NCBI GenBank assembly: GCA_963682005.1
Contig: OY820914.1
Location: forward strand, 3,038,001-3,102,000
DNA: 64,000 bases
From: CAIYUC01 sp963682005
Lineage (GTDB): Bacteria > Bacteroidota > Bacteroidia > Bacteroidales > FEN-979
Direction: 5' to 3'
This document shows positions 35,748-44,932 of the stretch, piece by piece. Made by a program: the position numbers and the translations under genes. Numbering within the stretch: the first letter of the stretch is position 1; each line of letters opens with the position of its first letter. The notes below the pieces were generated by a model. That model made no database searches, was not told the DNA's origin, and saw nothing but the letters and a program-made list of their open reading frames with translations.

Positions 35748-36935
35748 ATGAAAAAGTTTTTCCTCCTTTTACTTGTGCTATTTGAATTGAATATTTCAAA
35801 TGCGCAATGGGTGCATCAGACTTCCGGGACATCAGTTGATTTGTATTCGGTTTGGTGCCCTGATGAAACAACAGGATACGCCGTCGGACTATATGGTAAC
35901 AAGCTCAAAACTACCGATAGTGGGGCAAACTGGAATGCTCAAACGACAGGGAGTAATGATTTTTTCTATTCCGTCTGTTTTGTGAATTCGGATACAGGTT
36001 TTATTGTAGGAGCCACATCTGTTATCAATGAAACAACAGATGGAGGTACAATGTGGACGCTTCAGAATTCAGGAACTGCAAATTACCTGTTTTCGGTTTT
36101 TTTCACAGATAATTCAACGGGGTATGCTGTAGGAGCAAGTGGTACCATCGTGAAAACCTCAGATGGTGGAATAAATTGGATAACTCAGGCATCTGGTACC
36201 ACAGCACAGTTGCTTGCTGTTTTTTTTGCCGATGTAAACACCGGCTACGCTGTTGGTTGGGAGCATACAATCTTAAAGACCATCAATGGCGGAGTAAGCT
36301 GGATGGCTCAGGCTTCAGGCGTATCGGTCACTTTGTGCTCAGTTTATTTTACATCTCCTGATACGGGATATGTTGTTGGCAGGTTTGGTGTAATCCTTAA
36401 GACTACTGATGGTGGAGCGACTTGGATACCAAAGGTTTCGGGTACCTTGAATGATTTGGTTTCTGTATGTTTTCCCACGAAAAATATTGGATATATTGTC
36501 GGGGAGAGTGGTACAATATTAAAAACAATCGATGGCGGAACAAATTGGATCGCTCAGGTTTCAGGTACATCGGAAATGCTCCAGGAAGTTTATTTTATCA
36601 ATGCAAACAGCGGATTTATTGTCGGGAATGGTGGTAATATTTTACATACCATTAATGGAGGTGGCTATCCTTCTGGTTCAGACAATCTTTTATCTGGATA
36701 TACAGATTTGAAGATATTTCCCAATCCGGCAAAGGATATCGTGACACTTGAATTTTCTGAATTGTCAGGGATACCTCTGCTAACATTAATGAACATGAAC
36801 GGACAGGAACTTCTCACACATAGAATCATCGAGCCAAAAACACAGATTGACATCAGTAATCTGCCCGGCGGGGTTTATATTGTGCGGGTGACAGGTGAAC
36901 GGACGGTACACGTAGAAAAATTCATTAAACAGTAA
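35748..36935 (+). CDS. Secreted YCF48-like propeller protein, 7 repeats, T9SS domain
   Basis: The ATG at 35748 (MKKFFLLLLVLFELNISNAQ) gives a signal peptide; an upstream TTG is less likely. Seven units of about 41 residues follow, with the pattern S-V-x-F-x-D-x-x-T-G-Y-A-V-G-x-x-G-T-I-L-K-T-x-D-G-G-x-x-W, typical of YCF48/BNR-like beta-propeller blades; seven fit one closed propeller. The C-terminus (LKIFPNPAKDIVTLEF ... LPGGVYIVRV) is a type A sorting domain. Exported to the surface; ligand unknown. The next gene encodes a double-length paralogue. Confidence 0.87.
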   Translation: MKKFFLLLLVLFELNISNAQWVHQTSGTSVDLYSVWCPDETTGYAVGLYGNKLKTTDSGANWNAQTTGSNDFFYSVCFVNSDTGFIVGATSVINETTDGGTMWTLQNSGTANYLFSVFFTDNSTGYAVGASGTIVKTSDGGINWITQASGTTAQLLAVFFADVNTGYAVGWEHTILKTINGGVSWMAQASGVSVTLCSVYFTSPDTGYVVGRFGVILKTTDGGATWIPKVSGTLNDLVSVCFPTKNIGYIVGESGTILKTIDGGTNWIAQVSGTSEMLQEVYFINANSGFIVGNGGNILHTINGGGYPSGSDNLLSGYTDLKIFPNPAKDIVTLEFSELSGIPLLTLMNMNGQELLTHRIIEPKTQIDISNLPGGVYIVRVTGERTVHVEKFIKQ

Positions 36936-36961
36936 CGATTGTTGTTAGCAAAAATGATGAT

Positions 36962-39022
36962 ATGAAAAAGGTTAACATCCTTTGTATATTGCTGTTTGCA
37001 TTAATTGATGCAATTGCACAATGGACATTGCAAAATCCCTTGCCCACAGGGAATCCATTAAGATCAGTTTACTTTACCGATGCCAATACAGGTTATGCTG
37101 TTGGTGGCAAAGGAACCATCCTCAAAACCAGTAATGGGGGTACAAACTGGTCTTCCATATCTACCGGAATAACGAATGGATTATTATCGGTTTACTTTCC
37201 CGATGCCAGTACAGGTTATGCGGTGGGTACTATGGGAACAATATTAAAAACAAGCAATGGCGGCGCACACTGGGATTCTTTATCGAGTGGAACAACGAAT
37301 AATTTATGGTCAGTTTACTTTATTAATGATAATACAGGGTTTGCCGTAGGTAATTATGGAACCATCGTAAAAACCATCGACGGAGGCACAAGTTGGGTCA
37401 CATTGTCAAGCGGAACTACTAACTGGTTATGGTCAGTTTATTTTATTGATGACAATACAGGGTATGCAGTTGGTGTCGGCATCTTTAAAACCACCGATGG
37501 CGGCGCAACCTGGACCGAGTTACCGAGCGGAGCATCGGAGTTATTTATTTCGGTTTACTTCCCCGATGCAACAACAGGATATGTAGTGGATAATTATGGT
37601 ACTATCTTTCAAACCAGCAATGGAGGCAACTCCTGGAATGCTATTTCGAGCGAAACACCAAGTCATATATGGTCAGCCTATTTTTCGTTTGCCAACACAG
37701 TATTTGCAGTGGGTGATAACGGCACCATTTTTAAAATACCAATTGGCGGTACAACCTGGACTGCGTTATCAAGCGGAACGACGAATACAGTATTTTCTGC
37801 CTGCTTTACTGATGTTGATAATGGTTACGTCGTGGGAGAAAACGGGACCATCTTGAAAACGACAAATGGTGGCATAGCCTGGATTGCTAAAGGGTGCCTG
37901 ACAAATAATGATTTATTTTCAGTTCATTTTCCCAATTCCCATACAGGTTATGCGGTGGGAGTGAATGGTACGATCTTAAAAACCGACAATGAAGGCACAA
38001 CCTGGAATGCATTATCGAGTGGAACAAATAATTCATTATTTTCTGTTTACTTTTCTGACGCTAATACAGGTTATGCAGTGGGTGATAGTGGGAAAATTTT
38101 AAAAACAATGAATGGAGGTATTACCTGGAATAGTTTATCAAGCGGAACATTCAGAAACTTATGGTCTGTTTTCTTCACCGATGCCAATACTGGATATGCA
38201 GTAGGAGAAAATGGAACCATTTTAAAAACCATAAATGGCGGTATAACCTGGGATAGTATTCCGAGCGAAACAACGAATGACCTTTGGTCAGTTTACTTTC
38301 CTGATGCTAATAGGGGTTTTGCCGTCGGTGGAATATACAGTGTAGTTGGCACCATTTTAAAAACGACTGATGGAGGTGCAACCTGGACAGAATTGGGGTA
38401 CGGCACAACGAATGAATTTTATTCTGTTTATTTCCCTAATTCCGATACAGGTTATGTGGTTGGATATGGTGGTACCATTATAAAAACCACTGATGGAGGC
38501 ACAAATTGGACTGCTTTATCAAGTGGGTCAACTGATTACTTACTTTCAGTTTACTTTATCGATGTAAGAATTGGGTATGTAGCAGGTGATCATGGAACCA
38601 TCTTAAAAACCACCAATGGAGGTGCGGATTGGACCATTCAGTCAAGCGGTACAACTGACTTTTTATGGTCTGTTTACTTTTCAAATGTTAATACAGGTTT
38701 TGCGGTAGGCGGTGGTGGAACCATTTTAAAAACCACAAATGGAGGAGGTTATCCTCCTGGAATAAATGACTTTTCATTCAAATCTCACGAACCAAATATA
38801 TACCCCAACCCATCATCAACTGAAATTACAATCGAGACTTCAACAAATCCGTCAATCAGCCAATTATCTATTATGAATCTGAATGGGCAGACCATCATGA
38901 CCCGCCAAATCACCGAACCGCAGATGCAAATCGATATCAGCAATCTGCCAAGCGGGGTTTATTTTGTGCGGTTGACGGGTGAAAAGTCGGTGGTGGTGGG
39001 GAAGTTTGTGAAGCTGGAATAA
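36962..39022 (+). CDS. Secreted YCF48-like protein, 14 repeats, T9SS domain
   Basis: 686 residues. Short signal peptide (MKKVNILCILLFALIDAIAQ), then 14 units of about 41 residues of the same kind as its neighbour (SVYFTDANTGYAVGGKGTIL, NGGTNW), exactly twice the seven of the upstream paralogue, enough for two propellers. Units 4 and 11 carry a small deletion and an insertion. The C-terminal sorting domain has IYPNPSSTEITIE and LPSGVYFVRL. It is 26 nt after the previous gene in the same direction. Confidence 0.88.
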   Translation: MKKVNILCILLFALIDAIAQWTLQNPLPTGNPLRSVYFTDANTGYAVGGKGTILKTSNGGTNWSSISTGITNGLLSVYFPDASTGYAVGTMGTILKTSNGGAHWDSLSSGTTNNLWSVYFINDNTGFAVGNYGTIVKTIDGGTSWVTLSSGTTNWLWSVYFIDDNTGYAVGVGIFKTTDGGATWTELPSGASELFISVYFPDATTGYVVDNYGTIFQTSNGGNSWNAISSETPSHIWSAYFSFANTVFAVGDNGTIFKIPIGGTTWTALSSGTTNTVFSACFTDVDNGYVVGENGTILKTTNGGIAWIAKGCLTNNDLFSVHFPNSHTGYAVGVNGTILKTDNEGTTWNALSSGTNNSLFSVYFSDANTGYAVGDSGKILKTMNGGITWNSLSSGTFRNLWSVFFTDANTGYAVGENGTILKTINGGITWDSIPSETTNDLWSVYFPDANRGFAVGGIYSVVGTILKTTDGGATWTELGYGTTNEFYSVYFPNSDTGYVVGYGGTIIKTTDGGTNWTALSSGSTDYLLSVYFIDVRIGYVAGDHGTILKTTNGGADWTIQSSGTTDFLWSVYFSNVNTGFAVGGGGTILKTTNGGGYPPGINDFSFKSHEPNIYPNPSSTEITIETSTNPSISQLSIMNLNGQTIMTRQITEPQMQIDISNLPSGVYFVRLTGEKSVVVGKFVKLE

Positions 39023-39091
39023 CATTCACCATTTTTTTGAGGGCGGATTCCGAAAAGCAATACGGTAGGAATGATAGAAAAATTAAATAAA

Positions 39092-40348
39092 ATGAAAAAA
39101 GCATTACTCTTTGCAATCCTTGCAATATCACTTAATGTTCTTGCGCAAAGCAAACATCTAAAGTCAAATTTATTGGAAAATATTCGGGTTAGGATGGAGA
39201 ATACAGGAAGAGAAATATCTAACCGTTTTTCTGAAATAAATTTTGGACGACCTAACAACCATCAAAGGTTTGAGCAGGGGGATTTTATCCAAATATACGA
39301 TAGTGTATACTGGTGGCGATGGGATACACTCATAATGGGATGGAAAAAGTTCAATAAAGAAATTCAAATGGTCTATGACACGCACTATAATCTTACAGAT
39401 GTAACTCATCAACGTTGGACTGGAAGTGAATGGGAGAATTCTTTTTATAATGGCTATACTTATGATTCCAGCAATAATCAGATAAGTGAATTATGGCAGG
39501 AATGGAATGGCAGCGATTGGGTTAACTATATTCTGTTCACTATCTCATATGATGTTAACAATAATATGAAAGGATTTTTGGAGCAAAACTGGAATAATAA
39601 TGTTTGGGTGGATAATAATTATACAACCTATTCATATATTGCCAACAATAAACTTAAAAACGATACTATGCAACACTGGAATGGCAGTACCTGGGTGATT
39701 GTTGATCGAAGTATCTATACGTATGATTCCGTTTATAATCGGATAAAGCAATTGGATCAGTTTTGGAATGGTAGCATTTGGGAAAATAACTATCAGTACA
39801 CCTATACTTATAACGGCAACAATGATATGATAGGTCAATTAAACCAAGTGTGGAACGGTAACGAGTGGGTGGATGAAATTCTGGGAACCTTTATCTATAA
39901 TTCAAATGATAATACGACAACTTGGTTAAGGCAGAGTTGGAACGGCAGTATTTGGGTGAATTGGGATGAATCCATCTATTCGTTTGATGTAAACAATTTC
40001 TGGAGAAGCTATTCAACAAAAACATGGGATAGCACTGGCACAATAGCAACACCGAGTGACAGTATGTTTAATTATTATCATACGGTTGGAATAGACGAAT
40101 TGATGATGCAACAGGGAAATTTTAATGTTTATCCCAATCCAAGCAGCGCAAAGTTCACAATAAGCAGCAAAAGCAATATAAACGCCGTGGAAATTTACAA
40201 TTTACTCGGAGAGCGGATTTATTCTGAGTACGGAATCAAGAAACAAACATCAACAGAAATAGATTTAATAGACCATTGCAAAGGAATCTATATTGTGAAA
40301 ATTTATATCGAGACGAAAATTTATAACAGAAAAATCATTGTTCAGTAA
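39092..40348 (+). CDS. Secreted protein of ~29-residue W-N-G-S-x-W repeats, T9SS domain
   Basis: The ATG at 39092 (MKKALLFAILAISLNVLAQ) gives a signal peptide; the ATG at 39071 would add seven residues. After a 90-residue lead come seven to eight units of 29 residues, consensus Q-x-W-N-G-S-x-W-V plus T-Y-x-Y-D-x-N-N, similar in layout to YD/RHS-like surface repeats but shorter. It ends with NVYPNPSSAKFTISS ... CKGIYIVKIYI, a type A sorting domain. No function recognised. It is 70 nt after the YCF48-like gene. Confidence 0.82.
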   Translation: MKKALLFAILAISLNVLAQSKHLKSNLLENIRVRMENTGREISNRFSEINFGRPNNHQRFEQGDFIQIYDSVYWWRWDTLIMGWKKFNKEIQMVYDTHYNLTDVTHQRWTGSEWENSFYNGYTYDSSNNQISELWQEWNGSDWVNYILFTISYDVNNNMKGFLEQNWNNNVWVDNNYTTYSYIANNKLKNDTMQHWNGSTWVIVDRSIYTYDSVYNRIKQLDQFWNGSIWENNYQYTYTYNGNNDMIGQLNQVWNGNEWVDEILGTFIYNSNDNTTTWLRQSWNGSIWVNWDESIYSFDVNNFWRSYSTKTWDSTGTIATPSDSMFNYYHTVGIDELMMQQGNFNVYPNPSSAKFTISSKSNINAVEIYNLLGERIYSEYGIKKQTSTEIDLIDHCKGIYIVKIYIETKIYNRKIIVQ

Positions 40349-40505
40349 CAATGCTTTAAGAGTGACGGGAAAGAAACCCAACTTTTAATGCTATTGCAAA
40401 AAACTGACGAGATTATAACTCCTTGTCATTTAATAACGCATTGCCAGATTTTTCCTATGGCAATCTAAAACCGGGCAAGTCAGTCGATATTCCGATTTAT
40501 CCGGA

Positions 40506-42215
40506 TCAGGAATGTATAACCAGGAATTTCCTGACCAGCACTTTTTCATTGAAAACAATCTTCATGAAGTACAGGCTGGAATCAAGGCCACTGATGTCGA
40601 GGTCGAAGGAAAATGCATTTGAATCCGGGGAAATCTCTTTTGATAATATGGCTGATCCCCGGCTGTTGAAAATCATCAGCGAACCGGGTTCAGAATGTTC
40701 ATTGATACCTTTGACGGAAACCTTGCTTGTGGCCGGGTTTGGATAGATATTATAAAAATCATCGGCGGAAACGGCAGAGCCGGTGGAGAAGATGCTGACT
40801 GTTTCGCAGCGTGATTCGGTCGTCGTGCTGTTTCCGCAGGTAAGGCAGACATTGTATGTTCCGGGGGCGCTGAAATAATGCATCGGTTCCGGGGATACAG
40901 AAAACGAGCCATCGCCGAAGTCCCAGTTCCAGAATGTATTTGAGCCGGAAACATCCCGAAAACGCACGAAATTATCATTTATCTCAAAGGTAAAGATCGG
41001 CTGCAAAGGTTCCCATAATGATATCGTGTCGCAGTGATGGTCGACCCCGCATGAATCCCTGACGGTGAGGCAGACGGTGTAGTTCCCCTCATTTTCGTAA
41101 CGATGCACGGGGTTCTCCAGCAGCGAAAAGGCTCCGTCACCAAAGGTCCAGTACCACTCGGTGGCGGAGGAGGATGTATCGAGGAACTGCACTTCCTGTC
41201 CGTGGATCTCTGCGATGAATTTTGCGATGGGTTTGGGGCAGGCGAGGTTGACGGTATCGGTAAAGACGGTGGATCCGCAATGATTTGTTGCGGTCATGGT
41301 TACTATATAGCTCTGGTAGCCGGCATATTGATGGACCGGATTCGGAAGGGAGGAAAAGGTTCCGTCCCCGAAATCCCAATGCCAGGTTGCGGCATTCTGC
41401 GACTGATCTGAAAAAGAAACCAGGAGGCCCTGAACCTGGTAACCGAACCCGGCAATGGCGGCGCCTCCGATCCCGACAGTGAACAATTCCGTGATGTCCT
41501 CCTGAGTCAGGGCACGGTTCCAGAAGGCTATTTCATCAAGCTTTCCATTCATGTATGAGGCCTCAGCCGGCACATAGGTTGAAAAGCAGTGTCTGCCGAT
41601 GCTTCCCGGATGATTAGTGTAATATATCCCTGTGCCATCTCCATCATAAGTTCCCTGTTCATTCACCCCGTCCAGGTACAGGTCCATATCCGCCGGTCCG
41701 CGAAACACTGCCACAACATGATACCACTGCTCTTTATTGATGTGGGTTGTCCCTATCTTCGATCTTCTCGCGAAAGGATCCCCCACCATCCCGCCATCCC
41801 CGTAACTCATGTTCAGCACCGTATCCCCATTCCATGCAGTAAGCCCAATCCAGCATCCCGAATAGGCCCCTGTATAATAGTCGGAAGTGAAGACCTGGTA
41901 CAAATTATCGGTTTTATTAAAAAACACCCAGGAAGAAACCGAAAAGGGGAATTGGGGTTTCAGCACCGGGGATTGGGGAAGGTTGATATAATCTGTATTG
42001 CCCCTGAAAGTATAAGCAGAATTGGGATTCCCATTCCGGTCAGCGGTCAGCGTCGCACCGCTTACAATCCCGTCGAATCCGTGGCCGCTTGCATCATGTG
42101 CATTGCCGGAACAGGGATAATACAAGATCAGGCTGTCGCAAAGGTTCTGGGCATGGCTTTTTCCCAGGAATAAAGTAAAAATCAGCCATCCGGTCAGGAG
42201 GATCAGTTTTTTCAT
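40506..42215 (-). CDS. Secreted LamG-PKD protein with T9SS domain
   Basis: The ATG at 42215 (MKKLILLTGWLIFTLFLGKSHAQ) gives a signal peptide; an upstream in-frame start lacks one. 569 residues. A LamG/concanavalin-like jelly roll covers about residues 25-230 (LILYYPCSGNAHDASG, WYHVVAVFRGPADMDLYLDG, LDEIAFWNRAL). Three PKD domains follow (WHWDFGDGTFSSLPNPVHQY, WYWTFGDGAFSLLENPVHRY, WNWDFGDGSFSV), and then a sorting domain (NIYPNPATSKVSVKG). It probably binds glycans or matrix at the surface. It lies 205 nt downstream of the RiPP operon on the same strand but shows no sign of belonging to it. Confidence 0.88.
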   Translation of the reverse strand: MKKLILLTGWLIFTLFLGKSHAQNLCDSLILYYPCSGNAHDASGHGFDGIVSGATLTADRNGNPNSAYTFRGNTDYINLPQSPVLKPQFPFSVSSWVFFNKTDNLYQVFTSDYYTGAYSGCWIGLTAWNGDTVLNMSYGDGGMVGDPFARRSKIGTTHINKEQWYHVVAVFRGPADMDLYLDGVNEQGTYDGDGTGIYYTNHPGSIGRHCFSTYVPAEASYMNGKLDEIAFWNRALTQEDITELFTVGIGGAAIAGFGYQVQGLLVSFSDQSQNAATWHWDFGDGTFSSLPNPVHQYAGYQSYIVTMTATNHCGSTVFTDTVNLACPKPIAKFIAEIHGQEVQFLDTSSSATEWYWTFGDGAFSLLENPVHRYENEGNYTVCLTVRDSCGVDHHCDTISLWEPLQPIFTFEINDNFVRFRDVSGSNTFWNWDFGDGSFSVSPEPMHYFSAPGTYNVCLTCGNSTTTESRCETVSIFSTGSAVSADDFYNIYPNPATSKVSVKGINEHSEPGSLMIFNSRGSAILSKEISPDSNAFSFDLDISGLDSSLYFMKIVFNEKVLVRKFLVIHS

Positions 42216-42420
42216 TTTCGGACAGATTGATTGAATTGGTATATTGTTGGCATGTATATTGAATTTAACCAATGCCTTATCACTCATTCAAATATACAAC
42301 ATATTTTCCAAGATCAATGAAAATGTATCAGAAATTCTCATTCAGGTTGAGGAAGGTGTGTTTTCTTCTGCCAGCATCTATCAGTTGGTCGAAATAAAGA
42401 CCGGACGGGACTTCAATGAT

Positions 42421-43410
42421 CTACAATGGACCAAAAGAGATCAGTAAAACCGGGTTTTGATCAACATTATCCTGGTTAATAAGTTTGCGGACACCATCGG
42501 AGTTGAATCCATAAATCTCAACCATCCCTAAATCATTTTCTGCACAGTAGAGATATGCATTCTGGACAGCGTGGCCTGCATCCAGCATCACCAGGTTCAA
42601 AGCATGTGTACCATATTTCTTTGCAGTTCTTTCAAAACATGCATTTATACATATGCAACCCGTAGATTGTTCAATGCACTCATTGTCGACCCCAGTAATA
42701 ACTTCCTTCAATTCCTGTACGAAAGTGCCTTTGATGTGCAATTCAAGTGTAGCGTCTTCTTTATGCCAGATATATATACCTGGTTTTAACTCTTTGCAAG
42801 GTTTTAATAATATGAGATGCATGACCAGGGGATACAATCCTCCGGCGGAAGGTGCTGTATATCTTGTATAGGGCAAATGGGAAAATGATGAAATCTTTGT
42901 TTCAATTTTTCCGTACATGCTCCAGAGAAGTGTTGATATTGTCTCAGGGGTAATTGGTTTATCGCTGAATCGCCGGGTACTCGTTCTTTTCTTTAAGAGT
43001 TCTGCCAAAGGGCTGTGACTGAATGGAAATGAGAATAATTCTCCTTTACATTCGCCGAGATGGCTTTTATCATAATAATGCAACAGGTCTTCTTCCTGCG
43101 ATAGACTTCTGGAAAATATGTTTGTATGCCGGGTAAAAGAAAAGTGAAGCTCGAAAACGTGGTTAATATCCAATAGGATCTGATGTTTTTCCAATGTATT
43201 TATCAGATTTCTGAGGCTGTGTTCTTCAATCCCTTTCAGCTTATCAATGATTTCAAGTAGCGTATTTGTGCCATCACACAAGGGCCATAGAGATTTCAAG
43301 AGGGTGTTACAACCCTGAATGGAAGATTTCCGGTGCGGTGTTAAGAAAACCCATCCGGAAGCTTTTTGAAATCCACCAACAGCGAGAAATGGTTTATCCT
43401 GATCGTTCAT
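42421..43410 (-). CDS. SagB-type FMN-dependent azoline dehydrogenase
   Basis: The ATG at 43410 (MNDQDKPFLAVGGF) is 13 nt after the YcaO stop; a TTG at 43464 would overlap YcaO by 41 bp. 329 residues. An N-terminal winged-helix-like part (res 1-80, LLEIIDKLKGIEEHSLRNLI) may bind the leader. The nitroreductase-fold SagB/ThcOx domain has KKRTSTRRFSDKPITPETISTLLWSMYG, TAPSAGGLYPLVMHL and NLVMLDAGHAVQNAYLYC. These enzymes oxidise azolines made by YcaO proteins to aromatic thiazoles or oxazoles. Last gene of the putative RiPP operon. Confidence 0.88.
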   Translation of the reverse strand: MNDQDKPFLAVGGFQKASGWVFLTPHRKSSIQGCNTLLKSLWPLCDGTNTLLEIIDKLKGIEEHSLRNLINTLEKHQILLDINHVFELHFSFTRHTNIFSRSLSQEEDLLHYYDKSHLGECKGELFSFPFSHSPLAELLKKRTSTRRFSDKPITPETISTLLWSMYGKIETKISSFSHLPYTRYTAPSAGGLYPLVMHLILLKPCKELKPGIYIWHKEDATLELHIKGTFVQELKEVITGVDNECIEQSTGCICINACFERTAKKYGTHALNLVMLDAGHAVQNAYLYCAENDLGMVEIYGFNSDGVRKLINQDNVDQNPVLLISFGPL

Positions 43411-43423
43411 GTTTCTGATTATT

Positions 43424-44932
43424 TTATGGAAATGGATGAGGATCGTGAACGAATGGCAGGTCAAATCGCTTCAGATCATTTCCGGGAGTTCCGACACTGC
43501 CAAAATGCAGCAAAGGCAGACCAGGTGAAATAACTTTCACCACCTGATACCCCAGGATTGTGCAATCAGGAGTTGTAATATTTACAATAGCGGCACCTGG
43601 TGATATTTTTAAAACTTGTTCACGGATATTTTTCCCGTTATTCTGAGGAAACCTGGGCTTCACCTGGTGTGAACTGCCTTTCAATATTATCCGGATGATC
43701 TTTTCCGCTCTTTGTTTTCGGGCATAATACAGCGTGTTATGAGCTGCCCCTGTTACAGGTGCCAATTCTTTAACAGATGGGAGGTTGTGTCTGTTCTGCA
43801 CTAAGTTCTGCCAGCCGGCACAAGCTTCAAGGGTTGCTTTTATTGCAGCCTTCGCAACGTCCGGCCGCGATGCTGATCCACAAACAAGCCAGGGGAAATG
43901 ATTACCACTGATCATGGCTAAAACTACAGGTATTGTGTTTGGCTTCACATCAAGACTTAGAAGATGGAGTGTAAGGCCGCTATCCTTCATTTTTTTGAGA
44001 ACACTATCCATATCAGGTGAGATGGTCTCATTTTTAATAAGTCCACCAAACTTCATAGAATGCCAGGCTCTTGTGAGATGAAATCGTTCAAGAATTTCGA
44101 GGAGAGCATTTATTGTTGCTTTTTCCACACTTTTCTGACTTGCCGTTCCATGTGACATCATAGGGGTGTAACGAAATTCATCAGATTTCCAGTTATTTAA
44201 TAAAAAAACCCGATGGGAGGGTAAGTATAGTGATCTGTCATTTGCTAAAGCATGACCTTCACTCCATCCAATTACACTATTTTCAATCAATTCTGAATAT
44301 CCGGTTTTTTCCAATTGTTGAGTTGTATAGCCATTTAAAATCCCTAGTGGAAATGTGTGTTCACTGATTTCCTTATAGGGTGCTATCAGGATGCGGTTCC
44401 TCACAGGATGGAGACTGCAATACCGTTCAAGCAACTCTCCGAAATGAGATTGACCAGCCTTTTTTGAATCCAATCCCTGGCCATAGGCTTTGATGATGCT
44501 GTTTTCTCCGGGTGTATGAATCCGGGACGAAACAGAACTACACAGATATTCATTCGTTGATTCCGGTTTTTTTTCTTCCATGCAGGATGTAATGCCAAGC
44601 AATGGATCGAACACCGCATTGGTTTCATTACCTTCGGATTTCGGGAAAACCTGGTATTGATCGCAATGTGAACAGCCAGGAACGGGAAGCAAGGTATGCA
44701 GATATGCCTCGTCCTGATAGATCCTTACTACCGTCTTTTTATGATGATATTCAGTTTTGAAGACATGAAGAATCCCAGGATCCAATTTATTTTCGTCAAA
44801 CGTTTTAATCTGTGAATGAATCGAAAACCCAGCTTCAGTCAGGCGCTGCAGTAAACAATGGGTACATGGAGAACATTCATGTGAGTCCCTGATCAAACAT
44901 AAGCCGGCACTGGTATCAATTGTTGAAATCAT
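43424..44932 (-). CDS. YcaO-domain azoline-forming cyclodehydratase
   Basis: 502 residues. The YcaO core has GQSHFGELLERYC (ATP-site Glu/Arg, residues 161-172), KATINALLEILERFHLTRAW and ASRPDVAKAAIKATLEACAGWQ. It ends in HDPHPFP, the C-terminal PxPxP typical of azoline-forming YcaOs. The first 100 residues carry two Cys clusters, CSPCTHC (20-26) and CSHC (87-90), recalling the zinc tetrad of E1-like partner proteins. No separate partner gene is present. It would use ATP to cyclise Cys/Ser/Thr of a precursor peptide. Its ATG overlaps the stop of the radical SAM gene (ATGA). Confidence 0.9.
   Translation of the reverse strand: MISTIDTSAGLCLIRDSHECSPCTHCLLQRLTEAGFSIHSQIKTFDENKLDPGILHVFKTEYHHKKTVVRIYQDEAYLHTLLPVPGCSHCDQYQVFPKSEGNETNAVFDPLLGITSCMEEKKPESTNEYLCSSVSSRIHTPGENSIIKAYGQGLDSKKAGQSHFGELLERYCSLHPVRNRILIAPYKEISEHTFPLGILNGYTTQQLEKTGYSELIENSVIGWSEGHALANDRSLYLPSHRVFLLNNWKSDEFRYTPMMSHGTASQKSVEKATINALLEILERFHLTRAWHSMKFGGLIKNETISPDMDSVLKKMKDSGLTLHLLSLDVKPNTIPVVLAMISGNHFPWLVCGSASRPDVAKAAIKATLEACAGWQNLVQNRHNLPSVKELAPVTGAAHNTLYYARKQRAEKIIRIILKGSSHQVKPRFPQNNGKNIREQVLKISPGAAIVNITTPDCTILGYQVVKVISPGLPLLHFGSVGTPGNDLKRFDLPFVHDPHPFP

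Noticed and set aside
40423..40746. 107-codon plus-strand frame
   Set aside because: Mostly antisense to the sorting domain of the LamG-PKD gene.
42244..42447. 67-codon plus-strand frame between the LamG-PKD gene and sagB
   Set aside because: No motif, no promoter, and its end overlaps the sagB 3' end; probably chance.
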